Assembly (NCBI GenBank): GCA_001766655.1
Contig: MJCC01000004.1
Span: 745,344 to 809,343 of the forward strand
Direction of reading: 5' to 3'
Length of the DNA: 64,000 bases
From: Phytomonas francai
Taxonomy: Eukaryota > Euglenozoa > Kinetoplastea > Trypanosomatida > Trypanosomatidae
Part shown: piece after piece, positions 39,125 to 49,500 of the stretch
How the letters are laid out: each line of letters opens with the position of its first letter
Numbering within the stretch: position 1 is the stretch's first letter
Notes under the pieces: model-generated
The model's database searches: none
Told to the model about the DNA's origin: nothing
The model's input: the letters and a program-made list of their open reading frames with translations, nothing else
Made by a program: the position numbers and the translations under genes

Positions 39125-39715
39125 GTTGTGAATAGGTGAAGGGCGTGAAGGAGCAAAGGATAGGCGTTTTGGAGGCTTAGTGACGGAGCTCTAGCTCACA
39201 AGTGGAAACCTTAGTTCGTTGTGTTCAAATGCTTTATCGAATATCAATCAAAATAATACGCCATAGGGTAGATGGGTTCCGTTGAACCGAAAAACAAAAA
39301 CCAACAAATGAGAGGAGGAAGATTAAGATGCATTTAATGAATATACCCCAATAATACAGTTTCAGACAGTGAGTACCAATTTTCGTCAGTTCATGTAATG
39401 TCAGATGACGGATACCTAACTGTTACCTCCATTGGGTTCAGTTTGGAAAAAAGAATATTCAAAAAGAGAATAGAAGGCAAATAAACCCGTAAAAAGGCAA
39501 TACAGCTCGTGATTTACCCCTTATATATGATACATAATTCTTTTAAAAAGTCAAGTTGTACATCTATCACCACTCATTTACACGTTGAATGCATTAAAAA
39601 CACTAATCGTGACAATTTGAGGGACAATAACGACAAACTAAAAGGAGACCACCCAAAATGATCACATCCAATCCAAGCATTATGTGCACGCCATCCATAA
39701 GCGATACACGCTCTA
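39125..39715. other. Intergenic
   Basis: AT-rich spacer between TAX-1 and CHMP1; nothing recognised. Confidence 0.5.
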
Positions 39716-40858
39716 TCACTCATCTGCGTTGGGCTCAGGGTGATCGCTTTCAGTGTCGTCCTTGCCTCGTGTGACCTCGAGATAGCTGATATCAAATTTT
39801 TTACACCAATCCTCAATCTCCGTCACGACCGGATGACGTTCACCGTAAAAAACCTGGGATGTCTTGCGTGCCTCTACCATATGCTCCTCGGCTTCGGTGT
39901 AGTCTTCTATCCAAAGAAGGAAAAGCCCCAAAATAAACTGCGATCGCGTCGGAGTTGGATGGAGTACCTGAAATCGTTCTTTTTGGATGTTGTAAATTCC
40001 ATACAGCATCTTGGAGGTGACGGCTAAGTTTTCGTCCCCGAATGCTTGCTTAGAAGCGTACACCAACTTCCTAATCTCTCCCTCATCTTCATACTTTTTA
40101 AATTTCTCGAACTCCTTTTTCTTTTGAATGATTTCATTCAAAACATCTACTAAATGTATGTACCAGATTTCCTTAATGACGTCGTATGTGGCCATCGAGT
40201 TTTCTATGTTTGAGTTGGCAGCGAAAACATTACCCAAATCAAAATAACTAAAAGTTGTGAGCACATGTTCCGGGCCGTACATACAACTAAAGTAATATGT
40301 GGCACAACTCAGATGTTTGATTGCGTTTTCGAGCTTTCCATTTGAAGCATAAAGCAGTCCAAAGGTTTGGTGCAACTCTGCTTTTGTCGAGACGGATACT
40401 TTTTCTTGATTTTTTAGAATGAGGAACTGAGCTAATAAAAGCATTTCCTCTGCTTCCGCATATTTTTTCATATATTGCTTCACACGAGCAAGGTGAAAAT
40501 AGGCAGGTACGAGTTGAAGATCTTTGGGTCCAAAGAAGCGTTCTCGTAGCCGCAGGGTCTGCACACCGGCCACTTCAGCCTCCCCAGCTTTGCCTTGAGA
40601 GAGAAGAGCCCCGCACTCCACAAGGGCTTGTGCCAGAAGGGAGGAGATAATATTAGAAACATTATCCCAGTGCTCTGTACGCGCCTGTGCGGAGCTTATA
40701 CCTGGAATGGAGTTACTTCTTAAGTCCATAAGCTGATTGAACTTACTTTCTAGCTTTGACCAATCGACATTATTAATGTCAAAAGTGATGTTGCTCGCCG
40801 TCATAGGTGTCAGCGATAACCTTTTGAGGTCCCTCTTTCGCCCACATTCTGAAGTCAT
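39716..40858 (-). CDS. TAX-1: TAX-1/ZMYND12-type TPR axonemal protein
   Basis: Axonemal TPR protein; the trypanosome TAX-1 and animal ZMYND12 are orthologues needed for flagellar motility. The frame is open up to 41041, but a strong pyrimidine tract (40947-40968) and the next AG (40917-40916) lie inside it, downstream of the ATG at 40924, so the mRNA should start after those. I choose ATG 40858 (380 aa); 40804 is an alternative. TPR blocks align with ZMYND12: YFHLARVKQYMKKYAEAEEMLLLAQ, ELHQTFGLLYASNGKLENAIKHL, YYFSCMYGPEHVLTTFSYFDLGNVF and MATYDVIKEIWYIHLV. No MYND finger is present, as in TAX-1. Confidence 0.85.
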   Translation of the reverse strand: MTSECGRKRDLKRLSLTPMTASNITFDINNVDWSKLESKFNQLMDLRSNSIPGISSAQARTEHWDNVSNIISSLLAQALVECGALLSQGKAGEAEVAGVQTLRLRERFFGPKDLQLVPAYFHLARVKQYMKKYAEAEEMLLLAQFLILKNQEKVSVSTKAELHQTFGLLYASNGKLENAIKHLSCATYYFSCMYGPEHVLTTFSYFDLGNVFAANSNIENSMATYDVIKEIWYIHLVDVLNEIIQKKKEFEKFKKYEDEGEIRKLVYASKQAFGDENLAVTSKMLYGIYNIQKERFQVLHPTPTRSQFILGLFLLWIEDYTEAEEHMVEARKTSQVFYGERHPVVTEIEDWCKKFDISYLEVTRGKDDTESDHPEPNADE

Positions 40859-41258
40859 CGTGTGTGTGTTTTGGCTTGTGTAAAAATTCCGTTTTCGACA
40901 CTCGGATTCACACAACTTTTTCATTGTATAGTGTATTATTTCATATGGGAAAAGAAAAGAGAAGGAACATGGATGACAAAATTTATCATTTCTAAAGTTA
41001 CAGAGACTTCTTCTCTTATACCTTAATGTATCTAAGTGCATGTAATATTGCTCATTCTTAACAGTTTATATTACTAGAGCCTTAACCTTGTATTAAGTTA
41101 TATCACGGAAACAAAAGAATTATATAGAAACGGGGTGCACCTTTCTAAGTATAGCAACACCTTTAATCAGTTTTATCACGGCTTAATTACTAAAAGACAG
41201 AAATGTTTATTTTTTATCCACTAAAGGGAACAAAAAAATGAAATACTTGAGCCTTCGT
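40859..41258. other. Intergenic
   Basis: Holds the TAX-1 acceptor and the 3' region of the nucleolar gene. Nothing else recognised. Confidence 0.5.
40916..40968 (-). promoter_or_regulatory. Trans-splice acceptor and polypyrimidine tract for TAX-1
   Basis: On the minus strand the tract gttccttctcttttctttt (40968-40950) is followed by the first AG at 40917-40916. This excludes the upstream in-frame ATGs from the mature message. Confidence 0.55.
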
Positions 41259-42550
41259 CTAATCATCATCACTTCCGAACTTAATGCTCTGATTGTTCAT
41301 ATTAAGTGAAGGCGTGGGGGGGCCAAAACGGGGTGTGCCATTGCCGCGCCCACCGCGGAAGCCACCACGATCATTCCCACGGAAACCGCCGCGATCGCCA
41401 CCACGGCCGCCAAAGCCACCACGATCATTGCCGCGGAAACCGCCGCGATCGCCACCACGGCCGCCAAAGCCACCACGATCATTGCCGCGGAAACCGCCCC
41501 GATCGCCACCACGGCCGCCAAAGCCACCGCGATCATTGCCGCGGAAACCGCCGCGATCACCACCACGGCCGCCAAAACCCCCGCGATCATTGCCGCGGAA
41601 ACCGCCGCGATCACCACCACGGCCTCGGAATCCTCCCCTGTCGTTACCACCGCGGCCGCCGCGGAAGTTCATCTGTGCCTCTGTCCGATTGACCTTATGA
41701 ATTGGTTCATCGTCGTCAGACTCATCGTCGCGGGGGGCCTTCTTTACCTTTATACCTTCGTCCTCTTCTTCTTCGTTGGCGTTGTGATAAGATGCCGGCT
41801 TGCGCACGGGCTCATCGTCGTCGGAGCTGGAGTCAGGGATGGGTGCCTTCTTTGGTGCAACGTGTGGAGAAGCCTTGGGAGAAGGCTTCTTAGCAGCCGG
41901 CCTGCGCACGGGCTCATCNNNNNNNNNNNNNNNNNNNNNNNNNNNNNNNNNNNNNNNNNNNNNNNNNNNNNNNNNNNNNNNNNNNNNNNNNNNNNNNNNN
42001 NNNNNNNNNNNNNNNNNNNNNNNNNNNNNNNNNNNNNNNNNNNNNNNNNNNNNNNNNNNNNNNNNNNNNNNNNNNNNNNNNNNNNNNNNNNNNNNNNNNN
42101 NNNNNNNNNNNNNNNNNNNNNNNNNNNNNNNNNNNNNNNNNNNNNNNNNNNNNNNNNNNNNNNNNNNNNNNNNNNNNNNNNNNNNNNNNNNNNNNNNNNN
42201 NNNNNNNNNNNNNNNNNNNNNNNNNNNNNNNNNNNNNNNNNNNNNNNNNNNNNNTCGTCGGAGCTGGAGTCAGGGATGGGTGCCTTCTTTGGTGCAACGT
42301 GTGGAGAAGCCTTGGGAGAAGGCTTCTTAGCAGCCGGCCTGCGCACGGGCTCATCGTCGTCGGAGCTGGAGTCATCCGCATAGTTGTTTTTGATCGCAGT
42401 CAGAGCGGAAACGCCGATCGTTTTCGCTGCTTTCACAGCGGAGGGGTTGACTTCCTTGAGGGCCTCAGCGGCGTTGGTGTATTTTGAGTCTTGCAGGTAG
42501 AGCAAGATATGAGCGTCAAGCTCATTTTTCGGAAGACGAAGAGAGCTCAT
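41259..42550 (-). CDS. Nopp140-like nucleolar protein: LisH, acidic/basic repeats, RGG tail (interrupted by N gap)
   Basis: Trypanosomes have Nopp140 and a Nopp140-like protein with an Arg/Gly-rich end; this fits the latter. From the ATG at 42550: a LisH motif at the start ([24 protein letters not shown]), then repeats of a 34-residue unit alternating an acidic Ser cluster ([11 protein letters not shown]) with a basic Pro/Lys stretch ([19 protein letters not shown]), and a C-terminal RGG domain of about five 18-residue units ([10 protein letters not shown]...), ending KFGSDDD. The acidic serines are typical CK2 sites. The 336-base N run lies inside the 34-residue repeats and the frames on its two sides differ, so copy number is unknown. 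ATG 42559 is an alternative start. Confidence 0.8.
41361..41640. repeat. 54-bp tandem repeats encoding RGG units
   Basis: About five copies of a 54-base unit on the plus strand (cgatcattgccgcggaaacc...) encode [18 protein letters not shown]. Copies are nearly identical, so the array is prone to slippage and misassembly. Confidence 0.85.
41786..42375. repeat. 102-bp tandem repeat flanking and spanning the N gap
   Basis: The same unit begins at 41818 and at 42255; the copy after the gap recurs at 42357, giving a period of 102 bases (34 codons). The gap starts almost exactly at the predicted start (41920) of the next copy. Confidence 0.85.
41919..42254. other. Assembly gap (336 N)
   Basis: Unresolved bases inside the 102-bp repeat array. 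The distance between repeat starts across the gap (335) is not a multiple of 102 or of 3, so the stated gap length cannot be right. Confidence 0.95.
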
Positions 42551-42794
42551 GACGGGCATAAACACTTTCTTTGATAATTTATAAAATTAATTAATTACTT
42601 AGAGAACCTATTCTTATTAGAAGGAGTAAAAAGGTGCAAAATCGATATGTATATATGTGTTATACGCTATTATGAGTTCCAGAAAAGAGCATTTAACTAA
42701 TACAACTTTTAATAACTCTCTTAGTAGAAAAGCTATTTTTTTGCCCTATAGCCCACTTATGCTTGGGCTATTAGCAAATGCATCTTTGTGAAAT

Positions 42795-43139
42795 CTATCT
42801 TCTTTTTTTCTGTATTCGCCAGTCGAAGCGTAAATGCTTCAGCTTCCTTTCATGGCGACTGCTAGATGCCCCTGGCTTCACTGGGTGTGGGGTTTTAGCT
42901 CGGTTAAATATCGTTTCCACCGGTCTCCCAACATAATATGGCTTATTGCTTGTTCCGCACTGCTCACATGATTCACCTTGGTATACGCGCTGGGTGGTTT
43001 TCGTTACCCACACGGAGTTAGAGTTCCATTCGTTTTTACAGATTTTGCAGCGAAACAAACCCGTCCGTCTGGCAAGTGGTGGAGGCGTGTACATAATGTG
43101 ACGTGGTCGAAGCCATAATAGCAGCGTGGATTTGAACAT
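42795..43139 (-). CDS. 3CxxC-type zinc-finger protein (ZAR1/RTP-like motif)
   Basis: Not a recognised orthologue. I start at the first ATG (43139; 114 aa); the frame continues upstream only through a GTG. Residues 30-70 hold LFRCKICKNEWNSNSVWV, then VYQGESCEQCGTSNKPYYVGR, the pattern C-x-x-C, W-x-S, V-W, C-x-x-C, P-Y found in the 3CxxC domains of ZAR1 and receptor-transporting proteins. ZAR1 domains bind RNA, so an RNA-binding role is possible. The N-terminus (MFKSTLLLWLRPRHIMY) could be a mitochondrial signal, and the C-terminus is basic (RHERKLKHLRFDWRIQKKRR). Confidence 0.65.
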   Translation of the reverse strand: MFKSTLLLWLRPRHIMYTPPPLARRTGLFRCKICKNEWNSNSVWVTKTTQRVYQGESCEQCGTSNKPYYVGRPVETIFNRAKTPHPVKPGASSSRHERKLKHLRFDWRIQKKRR

Positions 43140-43588
43140 GAATTTAAGTAGTATATTGCTTCTCCCCTTTTTGTGTTCGTAACCACTAGTTACAAGACAT
43201 AGACCAGACACTTACCTGAAACTTACTTTAGAACTAAATAGTCAACTGTAAGAAAGAAACACAATTATAAGGAATTTCTAAAGAGTGAATTTAGAGCGAC
43301 GGCTGAAGAGTCGAGGGGGGAGGGGGGGACAACTTATTTATGATATTATTGAAGGATAAAATAACCTTACTAGAGAGGAACTATCCCCTTTTATTTTATG
43401 TGTTGTCTAAACGATTTATGAACCAGATAAACAAGCAAAGGAGAGTGCAATGAGTGAAACAATGATGAATATACTTTTGTTCGTATTTTATTCTTTTCTT
43501 CTATTTCATCCGCTATAATGTGGTTTTCTATGAAACGTTCTATGGAGGCAATCCCACGGCACGTCAACGGGACCCACATGGGAAAATC
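43140..43588. other. Intergenic
   Basis: AT-rich apart from a G-rich patch at about 43314-43329. A 62-codon minus-strand frame at 43391-43579 begins ten bases after the polymerase stop and is not convincing. Confidence 0.5.
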
Positions 43589-46500
43589 CTAAATGGCCAT
43601 TATGGCAGCATCCAGAACCTCATCTAGTAGAGTAAATCCGCGTAAACTTGCAATCTCCTTAAGCCCCTTGAGGTAATTCAGAATAGACCTCTCCTTCCCC
43701 ACTAAAGGTCCGCAACAATTATCACAAAGGTAAGTTGTCGACATTTCCTTGCACCTAGAACAGATGAAATCTTGCTGAATGTACTGCATCAGCATTTGGT
43801 TCACCTCGCGAACAAGCCTTGCCTCTACCCCAGCTGCTGCGATGGGGGTGTGACACCGTGGGCACGCAATGACACTGGTTCTAGGTTTTGCGCACAAGTC
43901 AATGTATACTTGAGCGTTACAGAAGCTACATGTGATGTTTTGAATGCGTATTAGACTCAAGGGATCTACCTCTAAAACGGCTTGGGGTGAGAACGGGCTT
44001 ACATTGCACAGGCGAAGGCAGTTGTTACGAATCTTGCACACCACATCATGACAAGGGATAAGCTCCAGGATGCAGCACACGCACTTCGCATACTCCAGTG
44101 CGAGCATCTCACTGGAACATAGAACAGTGCTCCTTAGGGAGGCGCCCCGAGCCGAGTTGGAGGCTGCGGCCTCACGCTCCTCTTCAGTATACAGGTCTCG
44201 TGACTCGCGAACCGTGTCAACCTCGGCGATCACCTCTGGCTGCACCTCAGACTCAAAGAACTTTTGAAAGCGCCGGGTAAGACGGGTGTAAATATCTTCG
44301 CCTCGAGTGGCGAGCGCCACACTGGTGTCACAACGGAGTTCGGATTTCACCTCTTCCATAATACTTGCGAGGCGCCAAAAAATATTGCCAAGTCGTTCCT
44401 CGATACGATGCCTTAAATTCTGTGGCAGACGACCGTGGATCATGTACACCTGCTCGAGTTTGAGATGCTGAAGTAGCAGAGAGCCCGCTTGTTGTTCTTC
44501 TGATGGGGATTGGGTATCTTGTAACTGCAAGACGTCGCAACTCGCCGCGTCTACATAGAGTCCGGCAAAGTCACGCTTGTTCAACAGGACTAATTGGTAC
44601 CAGTACCGCACTGGCTGCAGTGCCAACAGCACCAGCATGGGCTGGTCATGCAGTGAGCTGGTCACAAAACGAGTGAAGTTAGCGGCCTCCTGTATCGTGT
44701 ATTTGGGTGTTACAATAGTGATTGAGGCGCTGTCCACCCTGACGGTGCGCCCACCAAGTTTAGCAAGCCGCAGCAACACCATTGTCAGTGCACGATGGGA
44801 GAGATTGTTGAGGGTCTCGACGAGGCGTGGCTCGTAGCACGCCGATACAGGATCACGAATCCAGCGAGTAACGTTACTCAAGAGATTATCCGCAATGCTG
44901 TTGTGCACCGCTTGGCTGAGAACATCCGCAACTAGATCTCTGAGAATATTAAAGTGAGAGGAGACACCTCTGTCACAGAGCGCTTGCGTGCTGGGATCGA
45001 TGCCCTCCTGTATCATCTGCGAAAACAGAATCGCTGCCATGTCTAGCCTTGAGAGGCTGAACTCAACGCACCACGAGGTGTAACCACCAGGCATAACAAC
45101 CTCGCGTGATCGTTCTTCAATGGTATCGAAGGCAATCGAGGGATCCGAGCTGCACCACATCACGTGAGAACGACGATGGAGCGCGCGTGTGTAGAGCACA
45201 TCGAGCACATGCACACTACTGTCCTGTGCGAGGTTGCACACCGGGATCCCGGACAGGCGGCTCAACGCGACGCGCTCTTCCACCCAGAGCTTGGACGCGT
45301 AGTATCGCTGCAGCATGCGTCGTCCTAGCAGACGTGCCCAGCGAAAGGGGTCCGTAAAAAGCTTCTCATCTTCAGCTGCACCCATAAGTCTAAGGTATGG
45401 CGCGTTTGCGGGCAACGCACGCTGTTGAAGAATTTGGTTGGTGCTTTGTGAGCTTTCTAAAACAACCAGTACCGGCGCCTTGTTTGAGCTCTCCATGGCT
45501 TCAGAGAGGGCTTGATGCACCACACGCCACGCGCTAGCCATCTCAGACATCGTCTCCGTTCGGATGCTTAGCTGAGCCTCGCCTTGCAGACCGAGCTGCT
45601 TCACGGCCTCTTCGCAGAGCGCAGTCCAGTTTAAGGAGGGCGGTGCTGCGGCCGCAGGCTGAACGAACACAACCGTCGCGGTGTTGCTCTGCCGGTTCGC
45701 AAATGCTAATACGCCGCGCGTGTCCGCTGCGACGTGAAACACAAAAATCACACGCTCCGCCAGCTTGTCGAGGTACTTTGTGCTGCTGGACATGGTTAGC
45801 TCCTCGATCCTGAATACGTCACGTTGGGATGGAGGGCGGGTTTTAGTGTTCTCAAGATAAAGCGCTGTGTCGACGTCAGCGCAGCACCCCAAAGTTTCGA
45901 TCAAGTGATCCACACGGGTAATATGCGCCTCGTAGACCTCTCGGACGCCTTCCGTTATACTGATTTCGTTAAGTTGTCTCTCACCAGCGGGACCTGGCTG
46001 CAAAGTCACCTGGTACTGTCGTCCCCTAGGACGATTCCGAGGCAAGATGCGGTTGGACACCTCGACAGCAGAGTCATCATCGAAGGATAGCACCGGCGCG
46101 CGCGAGTCCATGTCGACAATCACGCGACGAGCTACTAGAACGCGAAACGTGCAGAGGATACCCTCCAAGGCGGCTAAGACCAGCACCACATCCTGATCAT
46201 CCGGCTGCTCACGGACTTCTAGGATATTCCACATGGTAGATAGTGCGCGCGACCTTAGGTCGATAAAATGCCTGTTGCGAGTCCTTTGGTCTGTATCGAG
46301 CGAGAGCTGCGCCGAGATGCCGTCACCCTGTTGCATAAGTTCCTTGCGCAGTTTCGCATGGTGAATCCAGGCCTGTTTCTGGTTTTTGAGCCACGCAGGC
46401 ATTCCAGGATCACTGAAAAACGATTTGTCCATTACTTTGGTGCTTTTGGATGAGAAATACTTCTCCTTGAGTGATTGAATTGCGACTTCATCAAGAGCAT

Positions 46501-49500
46501 CTTGCTCACGCCTGATGCGTTCGGCATCATCCTCCGAACTGATACATGAGCCACCGCCATCCCCGTCTTCCCAATCGCTATCGCCAACGATGTGCTCCTC
46601 TTTTCGATTTTGGGGTGCTGAGTGTTTGGGCTTACCACTTGTGCGCCCCATCAGGTCCTCAACATCTTGTAATTCTACTGTCACCTTTAACCCTGCCTCT
46701 GAAAATGCATCACCTAGTATAAGGCCGGCCTCTCCTTCGACATCGCCCTCTTTCTCTTCATTGTGTGTGTTATTATTGCGGACGCCATTTGGCTTCGCAT
46801 TAGGTCCCTTTTTGCCAAACAGACCACTCAGTGAAAGCTGGCGAAAACGCGAGTCTTGCTGTTTGATCCGCTTTTGTAGCCAGTCCGGGTGGGGCACACG
46901 CGGCACCGGGTTGGGGATGGACTGCAGCGCCGCCGGGATCGTAATGATTTTCTGCACACACGCGTTGAAGCGCGCGGTGTAGTAGTCCCAGTCCAGTAAG
47001 GCCGTGAGGTCGATTTGTGATGACAGCGAGCTGTCGCCGGTCCACTTTTGCAGAAAATGCTTGCGCACCGCGGGCTCGACGCGGAAGATGGTGACCGGAA
47101 TTGCGCGCTCCGTTACGGGGCGACCGACAGGGAGGCGCGAGATGATGAACTGGCAGGCAAGACCCTTGTCCTTGACCATCTGCGGTCCCAGGAACTCTGC
47201 AATGCGGCGCGCCGTCGTGATAGCGAGCGATTTCTGGTTCTCCGGGTATTCAGACAACCGTCGCGTCATGTTGCTGCTTTCCGTAATCTTTTCCAAAACC
47301 TCTTCTACCTCGTAGCCCTCGCCTTTGGATTCTAGCATGTCTAGGGCTACGTTGGCCACCGCCGCCGCGGATGCGTACGCCTCCTGCAAGCTACTGCCAT
47401 CCAGAAACCGGCGGAACACCTGGGACTGGAAGTCCTTGATAAGCATTAGTTCACCGCGACGTTTCAGCTCGAACCCTTTTAACTCTGCAAGCTGACCGTC
47501 CGGGTTAAACACCGCATAACGCTTTTTAATGCTCTTGCCCTCCTCACGACTTGCAGGCAGCAGCATCGCAAGGTACGGACCATCCACCTCGAAATAAATC
47601 GTACACTCCTTGCGTGTTTCATACACACCAGGGCGCACAATATCCTGGTACTGATCATTGGTGTAGCGGTCACTGACCATCTTGTTGAACAGAGCGCACA
47701 AGTAAGAAATAGTGACCTTCGGCTTCTGCGGATTCGACGTCGTGAAGACAAAGTTCTGTGGGAAAGTGCACGGCAGACAGCACCAAATTCCATCCGTATC
47801 AAGCTCAAGCGTAATGCCAATCTCTTGCATGTAGGCGCGGGCCATCTGAATCAGCGATGCTCCGCAGTACGTCACGATACCCGCCATTTCGATGCTATAC
47901 CACCTGCTCCCTTTCCGCATCACGTAGCCGTAGAAGGAGTTTAAGATGCACTTGTGGGCGAGTTGCAGGGACTCCATCTGGATGCAGCGGCTCTGGCAGA
48001 GCTTCACCTCATCTGGGCTTTTCGCAGCGTCTAGTTTTTTCTTCCATATTTTCAAGGCGGCCTTGTACTCGTAACGCCGATCACGGAATTGCCGGACGGT
48101 GTCAACGTAAAAGGAATTTTCGCGCTGGCAGACAACATTCGTGCGCACAATCTCGCGCGTCTCGTGAATTTTACCGTATGCCTTTCGGCTGTATTCAGCT
48201 ATGCGCTTCTTGAGAAAGCTGAACTGGGTATTTTCGCTAAGCTTCTGATAGGACTGCAGGCCACCACTGACACCCTCCTCGTCCGAATCGTCACCGGGGT
48301 GGTCACTGTCAGCGTCGGCAGCGTCGCCTTTAGACTTGGCTATAGTGGCTTCCTTGGGCAGAAAGGCCTCTGCAGCCTCACGCTGCTGGTGTTTGGTACC
48401 CTTGCGATAGCCTCCACCGCTTCCTCTCGCGTTAAATGGGGGCCCCCCACCGTCCCTACGCTGCCTCCAGTCAGATCGTTGTTCGTACGCCGTGCCCTCT
48501 AACACGTTACCTTTACGATTCCCGTACGTCTTTTTCTGCACCGCGGCGAGATTCGCCTGCTCAATCGCCGCGGCGGCAAAGGACTCATTCTCGAGCTGTG
48601 CTTTGACCCTTTGGAACTCGTACCGCCCGGCGGTGAAGAGTTCACCGCGCCACTTCCACGACATAACTCGTTTGCACCCATACTCGTTATTCGGGGAGTT
48701 GAAGCAGCAGCCACCGCAGACATCCGGGGCCGGAATGGAGTAGGGCTGGAGGCGGTTTGTGAGGATCACGTTAGGGTACATGGCGCCTACATCTAAATGA
48801 TAGATAACAGGCTTCTCCTGTTGCCGCGGATTGTCGCGGAGGTGGCTTAGCGCGGCGATGACCTGCGCCCGCACCGCCTCCATGTTCGTCACCTCCTCAA
48901 CCTTCAAGTTGTTCTCATTTTCCAAAGTGAACCGAAGCATGTCGTCCAGGTCATTTATGAGACTTTGATAAGTGTCAGAGTTCATGTTAAAAGCAATAGG
49001 CAAATCTGCGCGATAGACACCGCTACGGAGCGCCTCGACTCGGCCGCCGATATATGTCTCGGTATCGATCAGGTGCCCATCATAGAACTGCTCCCGCTGC
49101 ATCTCCTTTTTGTTTGGGAATATAACGTTATTAGCCTCCGCCTTCACCATTAGTAGCGACTCACACAACCCACCAGAGCCTTTGCGAAGGACATCGTCCG
49201 GGGGCATCGGGATGATTGTGGCTAGCGAATAAATAAAAGGGTGTATGTACTTTTGGTAAAGATACCAGGTCGAGACTGCATCCGAGACGGAGTACGAGGC
49301 CATGCGCTGGGGCTGCGTCTGTGCGAGCGGCAACATATCCTCTGGATCGACCTCAATAGGATCAAACCCTAGCTTTGCTCTCGTAACCGCCTTCAGGCCC
49401 TGACTTCCTTGTGGGAGGTAGGAATCACGTTTTACCCAGTAGAAGCAATCCAAGTGGGGGATCTGCTGGTTCAGAAAGGCGCCATCGGCCCCCTGGGAGA

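Noticed and set aside
42795..43211. Longer version of the 3CxxC protein starting at 43211
   Set aside because: That start is GTG; the first ATG is at 43139.
43391..43579. 62-codon minus-strand frame just after Pol epsilon
   Set aside because: It begins ten bases after the polymerase stop, which leaves no space for a trans-splice site, and the product has no recognisable feature.
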